From Isoetes taiwanensis (Eukaryota > Streptophyta > Lycopodiopsida > Isoetales > Isoetaceae): 64,000 nucleotides of DNA. The first letter of the stretch is position 1; each line of letters begins with the position of its first letter. Below the pieces are notes generated by a model that saw nothing but the letters and a program-made list of their open reading frames with translations, was not told the DNA's origin and searched no databases. The position numbers and the translations under genes are program-made. Location: positions 1,629,094 through 1,693,093 of the forward strand of contig JAJEKV010000124.1 in NCBI GenBank assembly GCA_021234155.1. Direction: 5' to 3'. Positions 11,150 through 23,360 of this stretch are shown piece by piece.

Positions 11150-11166
11150 GCACGTGTCGCACGTGC
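11150..11166. promoter_or_regulatory. Double CACGTG box in a possible promoter
   Basis: GCACGTGTCGCACGTGC contains two CACGTG cores, the G-box bound by plant bZIP and bHLH factors. It lies about 1.2 kb upstream of the DUF7869-type frame in an AT-rich stretch with CCGCCC and GGCGGG boxes (11120-11180). Element 2 has a related CCACGTG in similar AT-rich sequence near 29985. Promoter function is inference. Confidence 0.3.
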
Positions 11167-11812
11167 TTTAGGCGGGAACTCATTTTTGAAAGTTCCGGGA
11201 CGGACACATTATTTCGAAATTAGGTGGGACATTTAACTTTAAAATTTGGGAAATTACATTCAAATTTTGGGGAATTCATGTTTAAATGTAAATGCGCTTC
11301 AAACTGTTGTTTTTTACGGCGGTGCCTTGTTTGGCTACTATCTTTTCTACAAGGCGCAAACATCTTCAGCGATTCATATTCATGGCCACGAGATCTCCAA
11401 AGGTTTGTCTTTGCTCCACAGTTAAATTCGCCATACCTCGATGTGTAATTCTTTGCAAATGTGATGTTACCCGATTTTATCAATCACGCCTTTCCATTCC
11501 GCGGTTGTTCATTCGCACCTCTTCAAGCACGCCTGTTCATTCACACCTTTCCATTCACGCCTTTTCGATGGCTTGACCCTTGATTTACTCCTCCTCATTC
11601 AACCTAAGTTCTTTGTCACATTTACATAAACTCTAAATTTCGATCACGATCCGCCCTTTTCACGAAATTGTCATGCGGGGATTTGTGTGCTGCTATTTTC
11701 TCCATTAACCCTTGTTTGTAGTCGGGCCCTTCAATGCTCGATTGTATTTGTTTTGGGAGCTCAATGATAAATTCAGTTAGTGTGCGCCTCCTTAGTTCTC
11801 TTAGTGTGTATG

Positions 11813-12338
11813 TGTAGGTGACCAGGTAGGTGAAACTGCCCGGATGGGCAAACTGTATCTCGAAGGTGTTTTATCTTGGTGACAACTAAATTGGGCGGGC
11901 GCCGAGTCTCTGCCTACTTCACAAGTCTTTAACCACCACGAACAAATAGGGCGGGCGCCCAATTTGTGCGCGGATATGTCCTCATCAGAGAGACAACCTT
12001 CTTTTCTACCCATTGTGAGGGCCGGCGCATCAATAATACCCTTTTATAAGCGCCTGATTCGGTTCAAATTGGGCGGCCGCCCAATTTGCAACAATGGGAC
12101 AAATTGGGCGGTCGCCCATATTGTCCCTTTCTGTACATGACCAGATAGGTGAAACTGTCCGGGTGGGCCAGCTGTATCTCGAATGTGTTTTCTCTTGGTG
12201 ACAGCTAAATTGGGCGGACGCCGAGTGTGTGCCTACTTTACAGCTCCTCCACCACCACGAACAAATTGGGCGGGCGCCCAATTTGTGCGCGGATATGGCC
12301 TCTTCAGAGTGAGAACCTTCTTTTCTACCCATTGTGAG
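11813..12338. repeat. Two tandem ~205-bp units, each with two palindromes
   Basis: 11813-12017 and 12134-12338 are near-copies: both start GTGA/ATGA then CCAG..TAGGTGAAACTG and both end TTCTTTTCTACCCATTGTGAG. Each carries one half-palindrome (AAATTGGGCGG.CGCCGAG) and one full palindrome (11945-11966; 12263-12284). Between the units are two more palindromes (12066-12087 with a perfect GC centre, and 12101-12122). Confidence 0.8.
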
Positions 12339-15300
12339 ACTCACTGCATCCAATACTAACCTTATACAAGGGGAATCTAAACACCTCATACGTAAAAAAG
12401 GGCACCCGCCCAATTTTATTGTCCTTGTAACCATTGAATGGGAGTCCCCCCAGGTCATTTGCATTGCTTTCTCGTCTTCCTTACTCGATTTTAACACTAC
12501 TGAAATCCTTGTGCAGGTTGTGTATCTCTTCCTTAATGAACATCTAGTAGCAAAGGGAGTTGTGGGGCAAATGACACAATGCCACTTCAAGGAGATATCG
12601 AAAGGACTACTGAGCGTAGGTGTGGAGGAAGTGTTGAAGGCCACCACACCCTTCCCCGGCCAACTCGGATGCAACCACAATAGCGTAAGCCGTGGGCTCA
12701 TTCGCTCGTGGAGAAGTGAAGATGCTCGTGGAGTCGCCTCGCTAATGGCGTCCCCAAAGAAAGGCAAGGACAGCGGTGGGGAAGGAGACACAACCCCGCC
12801 CGACAAGATATACCCTTCTAGAAAAGGATTGTGAGATATGGCACTCATGCGACTCCATTATTGCGGAAAGGGATTCATATCTTTCAACGGCCCCGATGAT
12901 GCGGTTTGTGACCAGTTTAGGGTTTCAAGTTTGTGGGAGTATCATGGCGAAGGTTTCCCTCCCTTTACGAAGTGAACATCCGTTGCGGGGGTTGCTTGCA
13001 GGTGCCGGGCCGGGCATGCTCGTGAGATGGAGCAATGACCTGCCTCTGTGTTGGCCGGAGTAAAGGTCTCCGGAGATATTGACCGCACACCGCAACAGAA
13101 GCGAATATTGTGTCCGGCCGGGGGGAGCTCGAGAGCATCGAAGCACCCAAATTATGAGAAAGCGACATTACACTTTTCATTCCGACAACCCGGGGAAGGT
13201 TGTTAGGCCACCAAAGCTTGCTCGTCTCACCACTCGAATGCTATCCTCACTTACGGGGAGGACCTTGTGTTGCAAGAATAGGTGTTGTGTCGGGTTCTCT
13301 AGGAATCAAGTTGTTAACATGCGAAAGGAATTCCTTGCCATGAAATCAAGTGATAGGGTTACTTTTGTTTATGACATGTTAGCCAACAACATGAAAGGTC
13401 GAAGAGTGGGACGACCGGTCTTTGCGGGGGAATCTCGTTTGCGAAAAGGGCGTGGTACCTTGGTCTCGGGATCTCAAAGTCGGCGTATCTGAAATGGAAG
13501 GCCCAATTTCTTGAGGGTGCACGCAAGGCCGAACATGGTAACTGTGGCACCTTGAAGCCTCGCTCCTCGACGTTGGCATGTGAGGCCGTGTTTTCCATGT
13601 TCGTGAGGGAGAACGGTGAATCCTTGCCCCACCGTAGCAAGAGAAACGAGGAGGGGATAAGAGAGAATGTCGAGAAGTTGCCCGCAATGTTTACGAAGTC
13701 CAAAGATTCTAGAAGAGGTTAATGCGAGGGTTGTGGCATTGATCGGCAAGAAGGTATCACCGACGTGTTTTCATAGAACGTGGAGGCGGAGGTTCCGGAC
13801 GTCGAGATCGCAAAAGAAAATTGCATTCTCCAAATGCGATACATGTGAGGTGATCCGTACGAAGTTACTGAAGACCAAAGATGAAGGAGAGAGGAGGCTG
13901 TTGCATGATGAAAGAAGAGCGCATAGACTCGAAAGGGCCCTCGTGTCGCACACAAGATCGGGTCGTGGAGATTATACTCCCACGGTATCCCTACCAATAT
14001 CTTTGTATTATTCACGACAAAATGGATCAAGCCAAAACAATGATTCCAAAATTGCAACAATCAGAAAGTCTCTCTGGAGACTTGACAAGTCGAACAACGA
14101 CATTGGTGGTGCATTGACTCATGGTCATGGGAATGGATCTTATGGAAACTTTGCCCGGACTTATGGGCGAGATGACTCCAACTTCCATGTAGGTTCTTTG
14201 AATAGCATCTTGAAGAGATTAGAGATGGGGCACGCAGTATGCAGGAGGCCACCGTCGGGTCCTCGAATCATCTGCTCCAAAATGGGTCTCCTCATTCGAG
14301 AGACACAACGGCCTTGGAGTCAAAGTTGTCACTATCCAATACCAGCATACCTGCTAATTTGCCACAGGCACAGGGACCATCATTGAAGCCTCTGCCCAAG
14401 ATACTTTATTTGCAGCTGGACAACGCATCTGGACAGAACAAGAATAGGTATGTCTTCTCCTATCTTTCTTACCTAGTATATCTTGGTGTGTTTGAAGAGA
14501 TTGAGCTAGGGTTCATGATGCCCGGTCACACACATGATGATATCGATGCCTTGTTTGGTAACTTCTCTACATCTTTAAAGAAGGCAGAGGTGCTCACAAT
14601 GCCAGAACTACTGTATGAATTCCACAAATGCAACTTGAATACACCCGTCCCCTATGTTGTTGACAAAGTTCCGGATTGGAAGGGTTTTATAGAAGGCTAC
14701 ATACCAGATGGGGATGATAGATTGACAGGTCATACCACCCCTCTAACTTTCAGATTCGCTATGAATGGTGATTGGCCAGTCATGTATTACAAAACTAGAC
14801 CCACTTACCTGGATTGGTTGCCTGCTGGTGGAATAAAAATGTGGAAAGAAAAAGAGGACGGGAAGCCCATGATGCCAGTTGGATATCCTAAGCTGCTTCC
14901 TCCCAAGAAATCGGTGAAGGACCTTGGCCTCGCTTGCGAAAACAAAGATCCACAAGCATATATTGCATTGGGTTGCTTGTTCAACGTCTAACAAAGGTGC
15001 TCCAGAAACTGCCAACTACTCGGCACAGTTCACGGCCACGATTGAATATTGGATGAAACTCTTGCAAGAACTCGGGAACATCAGCAGTGACGAAGGCACT
15101 TATAATGACTTCTGGCCATGTACTAGGCAAGCACAAGCTCCACCTCATGTAGCTGTAGTGGTAGAGCCAATTGCTACTATCACTCCTCCTTATGTCGGCC
15201 CTGGAAGGACAAACTGTCTTTGATTCAACCCATACAAAGATTTGAAGAAAGGTATGTTTATTATGGCATACGATGATGTCTTTGTGCCCAACTTGGGTGG

Positions 15301-15551
15301 GCCTAGCTACTGAGGACCCACAAATGGATGATAAGAAGGAGAACTTTGAGACTATTCTGGTGACTTGGTGGGAGCCAATCCCAGTGAGGAACCAAGTCTA
15401 CCCAGCTAATTATGCCAATTGTTGGAAGAAGAGATGGAGGCCAACGACTGCAAGTGACCGCATAGAAGTGGAGACTATCGACTACGCTTGGGAGCCATCA
15501 AACAAGAAGAAGATACCTAATACTATTAAGATACCCGTGCATCTTCTTTGA
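12334..15551 (+). pseudogene. DUF7869-type putative transposase gene of element 1 (frameshifted)
   Basis: Successive frames (12334-12834, 12776-13063, 13079-13492, 13500-13720, 13667-13960, 13881-14117, 14239-14991, 15273-15551) read as one long protein broken by several frameshifts, some possibly introns. Central parts show a cysteine-rich block (CCKNRCCVGF) and CDTCEVIRTKLLKTKDEGE with a following His/Arg-rich helix. IIHDKMDQAK then precedes the core: LYLQLDNASGQNKNRYVF and, 25 residues on, GHTHDDIDALF. Asp in DKMDQ, Asp in LDNASGQNKNRY and Asp in GHTHDDID are spaced as in RNase H-fold (DDE/D) transposases. This layout is that of the DUF7869 family, common in transposons of seed-free plants and protists; the DDE reading is my inference. 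The C-terminal part (VTWWEPI, then DYAWEPSNKKK) may be a small beta-barrel. The gene ends about 120 bp before the right TIR. A damaged inverted copy is at 33140-34591. Confidence 0.7.
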
Positions 15552-15647
15552 GGCATATCACAAAGACTTTCATGAGGATGTCAACTAGTGTATGAAAATG
15601 AGTCATTCATCCAAGTCTACTAAAAAATGGTCCATAAATTCAGGTAT

Positions 15648-15673
15648 TGTCCATAATTAATGAAATTGTGCTT
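15648..15673. repeat. Right TIR of element 1
   Basis: The minus strand reads AAGCACAATTTCATTAATT then ATGGAC, matching the left end with one T/C and one G/A difference. Just inside, GTCCATAA is repeated directly twice about 20 bp apart; element 2 retains this. The target-site duplication TTAT follows at 15674-15677. Confidence 0.8.
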
Positions 15674-15714
15674 TTATGCCATGTAGCATCAACTACCGGG
15701 GGGGGGGTGGGGGG

Positions 15715-17527
15715 AAACATTGTTTTGATGGAGACGTTTCAACCCAAGACCAATGATTTGAACGTGGTATTTGTAGTTAGATGCAATGGCCCACAACAAA
15801 ATTGACTTGCGTAGGTGACTTGGGTGGACTTGACTTTAACGCTATCCTTAGACTAGAGGCATTAAATTGTCGGCTTCTCCAGCTTGAACCAATCCTGGTA
15901 TGTTTATCTCTGTGCATAGATAGAGCTAAGTATGTGGTTCTCAAACCTTTATTGGCTTATGATCCTCTTCTGGCTGGTTGATGTATGTGGAATACCAATG
16001 ACACTTGGCCTTCAAATCTACCCATTTCTCAGGCTGTCTTCTGCTAAACAGGACTGTGATAGTTTTGCTTCGTCTTCCACAACTATGTTCCTTCGTTCAG
16101 AAATATATTGCTGCTATTACTCACCTTATCCTTGAGAGCTCAAAAATCTCAAGTATGGGCCAAAAAATATGAGTTGAAACCAAGGTGGAATGTCAATAAC
16201 ACTTGGCCTCCATATCCACCCATCTCTGGATCTGAAGGGACATATAAACCCCCATCCACCCATCTCTGGATCTGAAGGGACATATGCCTTTCTAGATTAT
16301 GGAACTACGAATCAGACGTGATCTCCAGTGATGATGGCAGGTTCTGTTTGGCCATGTATGTGTTCAAAAATAGTTCAGAAGCTTATTACCTCACTATTGT
16401 GATGGGCTGCAATGTAACTGGAGCAGGCGTTCCGGTATGGATTGCCAACAAAAATGATCCATGCTCTTCAAGCTATGTTCTCAGAATTTTGAGAAGGTTC
16501 AATAGTTATCGATTCTACCATAACAACGACAACTATAATTGAAGAAGTCCAGGTTCATTAGGCAGTGCAGAGCTCCAGGATTTTGGCAACTGGGTTCTGT
16601 ATGATAACTCAATACTAGAGGTTGTAAAATGGCAGAATTTTGATCACCCTATTGATGTCTTATTGTCTGGCCAAAATCTTGCAGGATTCTTGATGCTCTA
16701 TAGCAGAGCAAATTCTTCCACAGTCTACACTGGGTCTTTTTCTACATCTGTTGAACAAAACAGGTTTGTTCTCTACCTTAACATTTCCAATAATCCCCAG
16801 CCTTACTACAGGCCTGCTTCTTCCTTTTGTCCCTCTTCAGATGCATATGCTGTAGTGGTATACAAAGACCGTAGCATTGAATTGACATATGATACTTGCA
16901 GCCCCGTAGAGATTAAAAAATTTAATCTGCCTGAGGATACTGCATCAGATGGCATGAATTTTCTTAGGCTAGAAGAAGATGGTAACCTTGTGTCATATAG
17001 CTTTGACTCCAGTGTATGGAAACCAGCCAAGTTTTTTGATAATAAATGCAATCTTTCTACTAGCTGTGATACATATGGATTTTGTAGGGAAGAAAAATGC
17101 CAGTGCTTTTCTACCAAGAATGTGACAGTAGAAGACAATAGTCTGAGAGCTTCAACATATTTTCGATCTCATGGGCATAGATCACTCAAAAGATAATAGT
17201 CATGTTTATATATATGTACTTCTTCTGGAATATGACACTCGTTTGATTACCATTTGTGGAGATTATAATCAACTTTTATGAAATGTGCCCAATTTGCAAT
17301 CCCATGTGATGCATGCTGAAAAAGCTAAATCCATCCAAAATATCTACGGTTGAGTTTATTGTGAAAAGGGGCGCATCTATCTCCATTTGCATGCATGATG
17401 AAGACTCATGAAGGCATGGGGCGGGAGACCTAATGTGCACAAAGGGGAGCTTGCACATTTTTTCAAGAGCATTGTGGAAAACACAACTGTCCCAATGAAG
17501 CTAAATCAAATAATTGCGTAGCTAAGA
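15715..17527. repeat. Segmental duplication, copy B (lectin block)
   Basis: Second copy of 29-2322, in the same orientation. It lacks the sequence equivalent to about 1476-1950 of copy A and has an extra tandem 44-bp duplication at about 16210-16290 (two copies of a string containing CATCTCTGGATCTGAAGGG). It follows directly after the right flank of element 1 and a G-tract at 15698-15714. Confidence 0.85.
16084..17196 (+). pseudogene. Decayed second copy of the lectin receptor-like gene
   Basis: The start codon and first eight residues match the intact gene, but part of the signal peptide is deleted and the frame stops after 17 codons. A 44-bp tandem duplication, a stop at about 16540 and further small indels follow. 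Open remnants are 16318-16542 (bulb-lectin N-terminal part) and 16663-17196 (C-terminal half of the lectin and EGF-like part). A deletion joins the sequence after NSLRAS straight to the 3' flank, removing PAN domain and membrane helix. No product is expected. Confidence 0.85.
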
Positions 17528-20500
17528 AAAAATTAATACGAATAGGTTTCCTACTAAGGCCTAAATCACACTACAAGTCAAACAGAAAAAATGTAAAAGA
17601 AGAAACAACAAAATATGCCATGTGGAGTTTAGGCATGCACCACATATCACATCTAGGGTGCCAAATGCCTAATCAACCTTTTGGCTGTATTTTTGGACAT
17701 GGGATTTTCCCTGTCCCAACTTTCGCAGGCACCACGTCATCCACTTGCTCGTGCAATCCGGCGGGAGATCATGCCCTAAAATTACCTGTTCATGCAATCC
17801 GGCGGGAGCTATCTGAAAATTGTTGGAGTCAAGATGAATCCGTTGCATCTAGTCTGAAAATCGTTGGAAAAATTGGTGAAAATCAATGGCAAATATGTGA
17901 AATCGGTGGCATATCTGTGAAAGACGGTAGATTTTTGTGATGGCCTTTCTGCAAAGTATAGCCGAGATGATCAAGAGGAATCGAGAAAAGATTATTGGTC
18001 CTTGCAAAAATCGCATCAGAGCTTTTCCATCAGAGCTTTTCTAAACTTGCATCAGAGCTTTTCCATCAGAGCTCATCAAGGTCTGTCACAGATTATTGAT
18101 GCTTGTATGGCAGATGACATGGAAGGCTTTTTAGAAAATTTAGACATGATTGTGTGATATTGAATAGTGGCAGAATGTTTTGGGGGCTAAACACCCGCCT
18201 AAACTTGCCACGTATTTAATTGAGTTTAGCCGTAGATGATTTCACCCTAAGTGCCCAGTCAAAACCAACCTGAGGTGACGAATAGGTTTCCCAACACAGA
18301 TTCAACATGACCATATTTAAAGCTTTTTTTGGAAAAAAACATGATAGCCGTTGGATTGGCTTTTTTGCTTCAATGGTTCTTTGTGTGCGGCTGAAGATCG
18401 TCCTATTTCATCACGTTTCTACTTTGGGTAAAATTAGAAGATGGAGGCCAAGCTCTCATCTTTGTTGGGTGAATGAGAGGTTTCAATTCCCCCACAATAT
18501 CCATCTTTGGTCAATGGTGGGTTATTGTGGCCTGCCTCCACTCTTGTTCTGCCAGGTGGATTAGGTTTTCTGCTTAGCATCATCCTTATCGACTGTAGGA
18601 TTACTCATGGCTTCATTAATGGAATAGAATGTGCAGCTGCACAACGATCCTTCAAGCCTTATGTCTATCTGCTTACACCGTGAACATGTGGAATTAGTCA
18701 TGAAGACTAAGTGGGAGTTTGAGGCGTTTAGGAAATGCTGGCATAATTAAGAAATATATATATATATATATGAGGTAACAACCACATGAATCATTCTTAG
18801 ATCTAGATATCTCACGTGAGAATCCCTCTATGCCAGAAACTAACAATGCAATGTTAATACATAATATGAACAATGATAATTAGAAGCCTCACTATGAGAA
18901 ATACCCAAACATCATCTTTTCATCTAAATACATTGTAAATGCATATACCATAACTTTGCAATAATCATAAGATAACCACAAGACCATGAGAAACCATGAA
19001 ATAACTGTTAGATATTCATAAGTATGAAGTGCAACTCCAGTTCTATGCAGGCCACCTGGGCTGATCAAGCCCTACAACAAATAGGGGCAGGGTAAGCCTC
19101 ATGTGTATACACTCTCCTAGCCTGCATCCAGTGCTAAGGGACCACTTCTAAGCCATGTAACGTGACGAAGCACCCTCACCAGGACCCCGATGTCAAGAAC
19201 AAGAACAACCGCGAGTCCAAGCCACTGCAAATGGACTCTCGCCCTGGAGGATATGCACTCATACATCAACCAATAGCTTAGCGCATGTACCACATGTCGA
19301 AGTTTAAACCATATTTATCATCACGATCCAAGAATCCAGAGTCACATTTTACATGCATTTCCATGTATATCTACCAAGGACACATAGAACAATGCCAACA
19401 CTTGCAATGATATCATAGAGATCCAATCACGTTCATGCGCTACGATATCACGATGTCTAATCAATAAGAACACAATAACTTTATGCAATAGTGACTACAT
19501 TGTTATCCAAACATAGCATCTCTAGATATATCATCTAACAAGAGCACATAGAAAGTCCATAGTATTTCCCGATAGGCGATGCTTCCTTGGAACCACTCCC
19601 TCTTTAAGGAACACAACATCTCACAAGGAATGCAATGCCACACGAATACAATGCCTCTACAATAATTCTCCCATAAGGAACACAACTTGGTTAGATAATT
19701 AGCTACTAACTCCATTAGCTATATTACTTCTTTTTTTGAGAGAGAATGAAGTTTTTTATGCATAAATTATAGGAAAAAAGTACAAAAGTATAATGTCATA
19801 TCCCAAAAAGGAATTAGACATTTAAGAAATAGAGTAGAAAGTGATAACATGTTTTAAAGTAGGATAAATCCTAAATAAACATTAGAAGTGCAGTAGTCAT
19901 AGCAACAGTGGTCAGCCAGCCTTCAAGTGCTATACCTCACTCGCGGCACTGCAAGAGGTCCTCATGGTTCATCTTGCAAGTAATGGAATCACGTTCGGGA
20001 CCAGAATGTGCCATTAGCTAGACGGAGGCCAATGTTGATGGACTCGACAATTTGATGCATAGTTATACCCACCAAAATTATCGATGATATATACATAGAA
20101 ATTATTGGATATACATACTACGTATTATACTCGTATATACCCAATAATGTTGCTGCAGTGGACATCAATACTTTTATAAGTGCAGCTGCATTCGATGGCG
20201 TAAGGCATTCATATGTTGTCCTGGTATTGTGGATCCAAAGATACCTTGGTACTGCAAGATAAATTATGTACGCTCAAATTTGCATAAATGATTGAAGCCT
20301 TAGCATTGAACTGCATTTGGCATGTTTGAATCCTGGCATTGTGTATGCAAGGTTAGCTACTGCTTGCACAGATATAGAAGATAGAATTCTGCATATAAGG
20401 TCCAGTTATGCAGTGAGGAAATTTTTGTTTGCATTTGTTTTACCTTTGTTTTATATAAGTATCAGGCTGAGCCTATTAGTCGTTTGATTAGTTGTGGACC

Positions 20501-21302
20501 TGCTAGTGAAAAGTTGGCAATTCTAATGTCAAGTCCTTGATGCAATGAACAGAATTATTTATCCTCATTGAAGGGACAAGTTGACACAAATGTGATCTTG
20601 ACAAAGGAATGTGGATTATAAGAGGGCTCGCCATTTTGCAGCTATTAAGGATCCAACTTTTTCCAAATGTCTAGGATTGATTTTCTTCCAATACATCTCT
20701 AATATTCAAGGCAAATGTGCACTTTTATAAGCTTCATACTGTTACGATTTGGACTCATATATTATGTTGGGTGTCTTCAACAACCTTCGCAACAGGAGTA
20801 TGCATATGTATCAATATCATTTCAAATCCAAACACAAGGGACATCACCAATGTTATTTGACCAAAGAAACTTCATTTCTAGACCTCTATCAGAAATCAGG
20901 CTTTATTATGCTACAAGACTTATATATCAATTATGTAATTGATTTTGACACAATGTGCATGGTATGACTGAAGACATTTTGCACACTAGCATTTATGGGC
21001 ATTTTGGTAGAACAATTTCTGGCACAACTAAGTTGTACTCTGCTATGGATTGTAACATGCATATGAAGGTTAGACCTCGATGTGCTATAGCTCACACATA
21101 TAGCAACTGTAAAGCACAAATGAATTATTCTAATAATATGTTTAATTAGAAAACTTGCCTCATATCTTGTATTCCTTAAACTCAATAAAAATTACTATAT
21201 AAGGAGAATTTTAAACTTTCATTTTAACAGATGATCATATATATAGCAGTTAACACTCTTAACCATATGTTTATTAACTTTGGAATTTAATCCCAAAGAA
21301 AA
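17528..21302. other. Long non-coding stretch, no gene seen
   Basis: AT-rich DNA with no frame I can support. Noted contents: a repeated CAATCCGGCGGGAG at about 17754 and 17796, a short repeat of CATCAGAGCTTTTCC around 18015-18070, and a TA microsatellite at about 18750-18772. Confidence 0.5.
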
Positions 21303-21330
21303 GCCCAGCAACGCTAGGCACTTTTTCTAG
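21303..21330 (+). mobile_element. Helitron 3' terminus
   Basis: GCCCAGCAACGCTAGGC forms a hairpin (one mismatch) followed by a short T-rich spacer and CTAG, then T. This is the standard Helitron 3' end (stem-loop 6-12 nt before CTRR, insertion before T). The same hairpin, without the mismatch, is at 50196-50222. The 5' end (TC) could not be located, so the length is unknown; the element lies to the left. Confidence 0.65.
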
Positions 21331-22483
21331 TATTAAATATTCTCCTTTCATGCAAGTTAGCTTGTTATCCAGCCATTGTTTTATTGTCTCAAAGCCTTGA
21401 GTCTTATTAGTGTTCCATGTCAAGCTTGTGCAACGACATAGAAGAAGTAAAAGCTTTTTGTTTCTAGAAAAAGTGAATTACTACTTTTAATTTCTCAATC
21501 GGTCTCAACCAAGGAGGAAGAAAGCCAATGCTGTCTTTGTACAGTGAAATCATTGAAGGAACTTTACATGGCTCCTTGTTAGAAATCCACTTCAACACAA
21601 GGTTTTGTAATAACGAATACTTTTGCTGGTTATATATACATGTGCTTCAACTTTGTGCTTAGCTTTAAACTCTTGTATGCAGATGTAGATGCAGAGGGGG
21701 GAACTCCACATGAACCCTCTTCTTGATAAAAAAACATGTAGCCTAACATTAACATTGGATTTGTACCAAAGTGGTGAAACTGATGTCGTGTCCTTTATCC
21801 AGATGTCGTATCCTTTATCCTTCCTGCGCATCACTCCATATGATCAACTCCAACTCCATACAAACATTTTTTGTAGCGTGGAATGTGGATTATAGAATTT
21901 GTTTTTCATTGCAAATATCTTGCCATATTACGTCATAGGAACATTATTCTTAGCACTGAATGTGGAATTATGGCAAGTCATTGATCCACGCAATCATATT
22001 TGAAATTTTGATCAAATGTTGCAATATGGTGTTTATCCGAGTTTTATGGGGTTTTGAATATCGTCCAACCACCATCCTTTTCTAATTTGATGCAATAAGA
22101 AACCTTAGAAATGTGATTATAGCTCAACATTTATGTTCTTATTATATGTCATCTTTTCCTTTAAAAAATCTAAGTACCTTTTCCAAGGCCCTGAAGGGGC
22201 CAAACAAAATTTCATAATACAAATCATTACTCTTCACACTTATAATTAAATTTCTACCGAAAACCCCCTTTGGTTTAGGTGCATATTCACACGGGAGGTG
22301 ATGTAAGGCAGCGAGAGCCCCTTTTGTACTACTAAAACCATATAATACATGTCCAAAATCAACACCATTTAGTACGTTGCCTCAAACCTTATAGTATTTT
22401 ACAAACCTTGTTATGTTGTATATCAAAACTTGTACAAGCATACCTCACAAACAAAGATCACTATCTACGGTCTAGATCGGGGA
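21331..22483. other. Non-coding, no gene seen
   Basis: AT-rich sequence between the Helitron end and the minisatellite. Open stretches on both strands are short and without motifs. Confidence 0.5.
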
Positions 22484-23358
22484 ATAACTCCAACATGCCA
22501 CCTTGGCTCCAACATGCCAAGGTGGCTCAAACATGCCACGCGGGCTTCAACATGCCACCTAGGCTCAAACATGCAAGGTGGCTCCAACATGCCACCTAGG
22601 CTCCAACATGCCAAGGAGGCTCACCTAGGCTCAAACATGCCATGCGGCTCCAACATGCCACATAGTCTCAAACATGCCAAGCTGGCTCAAACATGCCAAG
22701 GTGGCTCCAACATTCCACCTAGGCTCCAACATGCCAAGGTAGCTCAAACATGCCACCAATGCTCCAACATGCCACCTAGGCTCCAACATGCCAAAACATG
22801 CCAAGGTGCCCAATCATGCCAAGTGGGCTCCAACATGCCACCTAGGCTCCGACATGACAAGGTGTCTCAAACATGCCACCTAGGCTCCAACATGCAAGGT
22901 GGCTCAAACATCCAAGGTGGCTCAAACATGCCACAGTGGGCTCCAACATGCCACCTAGGCTCCAACATGCCAAATTGACTCAAGCATGCCACGTGGGCTC
23001 CAATGTGCCACCTAGGCTCCATTTATGCCAAGATGGCACAGACATGCCACCTAGGCTCCAACATGCCAAGGTGGCTCAAACATGCCACGCAGGGTCCAAC
23101 ATGCCACCTAAGCTCCAACATGCCAAGGTGGCTCAAACATGCCACCTAGGCTCCAACATGCCACCTATGCTCAAATATGCCAAGTGGCTCAAACATGCCA
23201 TGCGGGCTCCAACATGCCACCTAGGCTCTAATATGCCAAGGTGGTCAAACATGCCACGCGGGCTCCAACATGCCATGCCAAGGTGGCTCGAACATGCCAA
23301 GGTAGCTCCAACATGGTACCTAGGCTCCAACATGCCAAGGTGGCTCAAACATGCCACC
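22484..23358. repeat. 19-bp minisatellite, left segment
   Basis: About 45 degenerate units alternate between two types, CTCCAACATGCCACCTAGG and CTCAAACATGCCAAGGTGG. Nineteen is not a multiple of three and the units lack stops, so long open frames appear on both strands as a by-product (for example 22430-22978). The distal halves CCACCT and AGGTGG are complementary, so neighbouring units can pair. The array continues at 25611-27779 and 31841-31940 after two transposon insertions. Confidence 0.9.
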
Positions 23359-23360
23359 TA

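Larger units (their letters stand above)
3154..15673 (+). mobile_element. Element 1: 12.5 kb DNA transposon with DUF7869-type gene and 4-bp target-site duplication
   Basis: The left end reads AAGCATAATTTCATTAATT and the right end, on the opposite strand, AAGCACAATTTCATTAATT. Similarity continues through TGGAC, giving about 25 bp of TIR. TTAT flanks both ends (3150-3153 and 15674-15677). The interior holds an opposite-strand gene block (about 6300-9800), palindrome-rich DNA (4100-12430) and a rightward, frameshifted DUF7869-type gene (12334-15551). A shorter relative with the same ends and its own 4-bp duplication is at 27780-31840. The superfamily is not one I can name. Four-bp duplications occur in Sola1/2 and Chapaev, but the protein here does not resemble either as I know them. 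It is inactive in its present form because the gene is broken. Confidence 0.8.

Noticed and set aside
12030-12848. 272-codon minus-strand frame
   Set aside because: It lies opposite the DUF7869-type gene and crosses several palindromes. The plus frame has a homologue at 34250-34591, and most of the minus frame is explained as its shadow.
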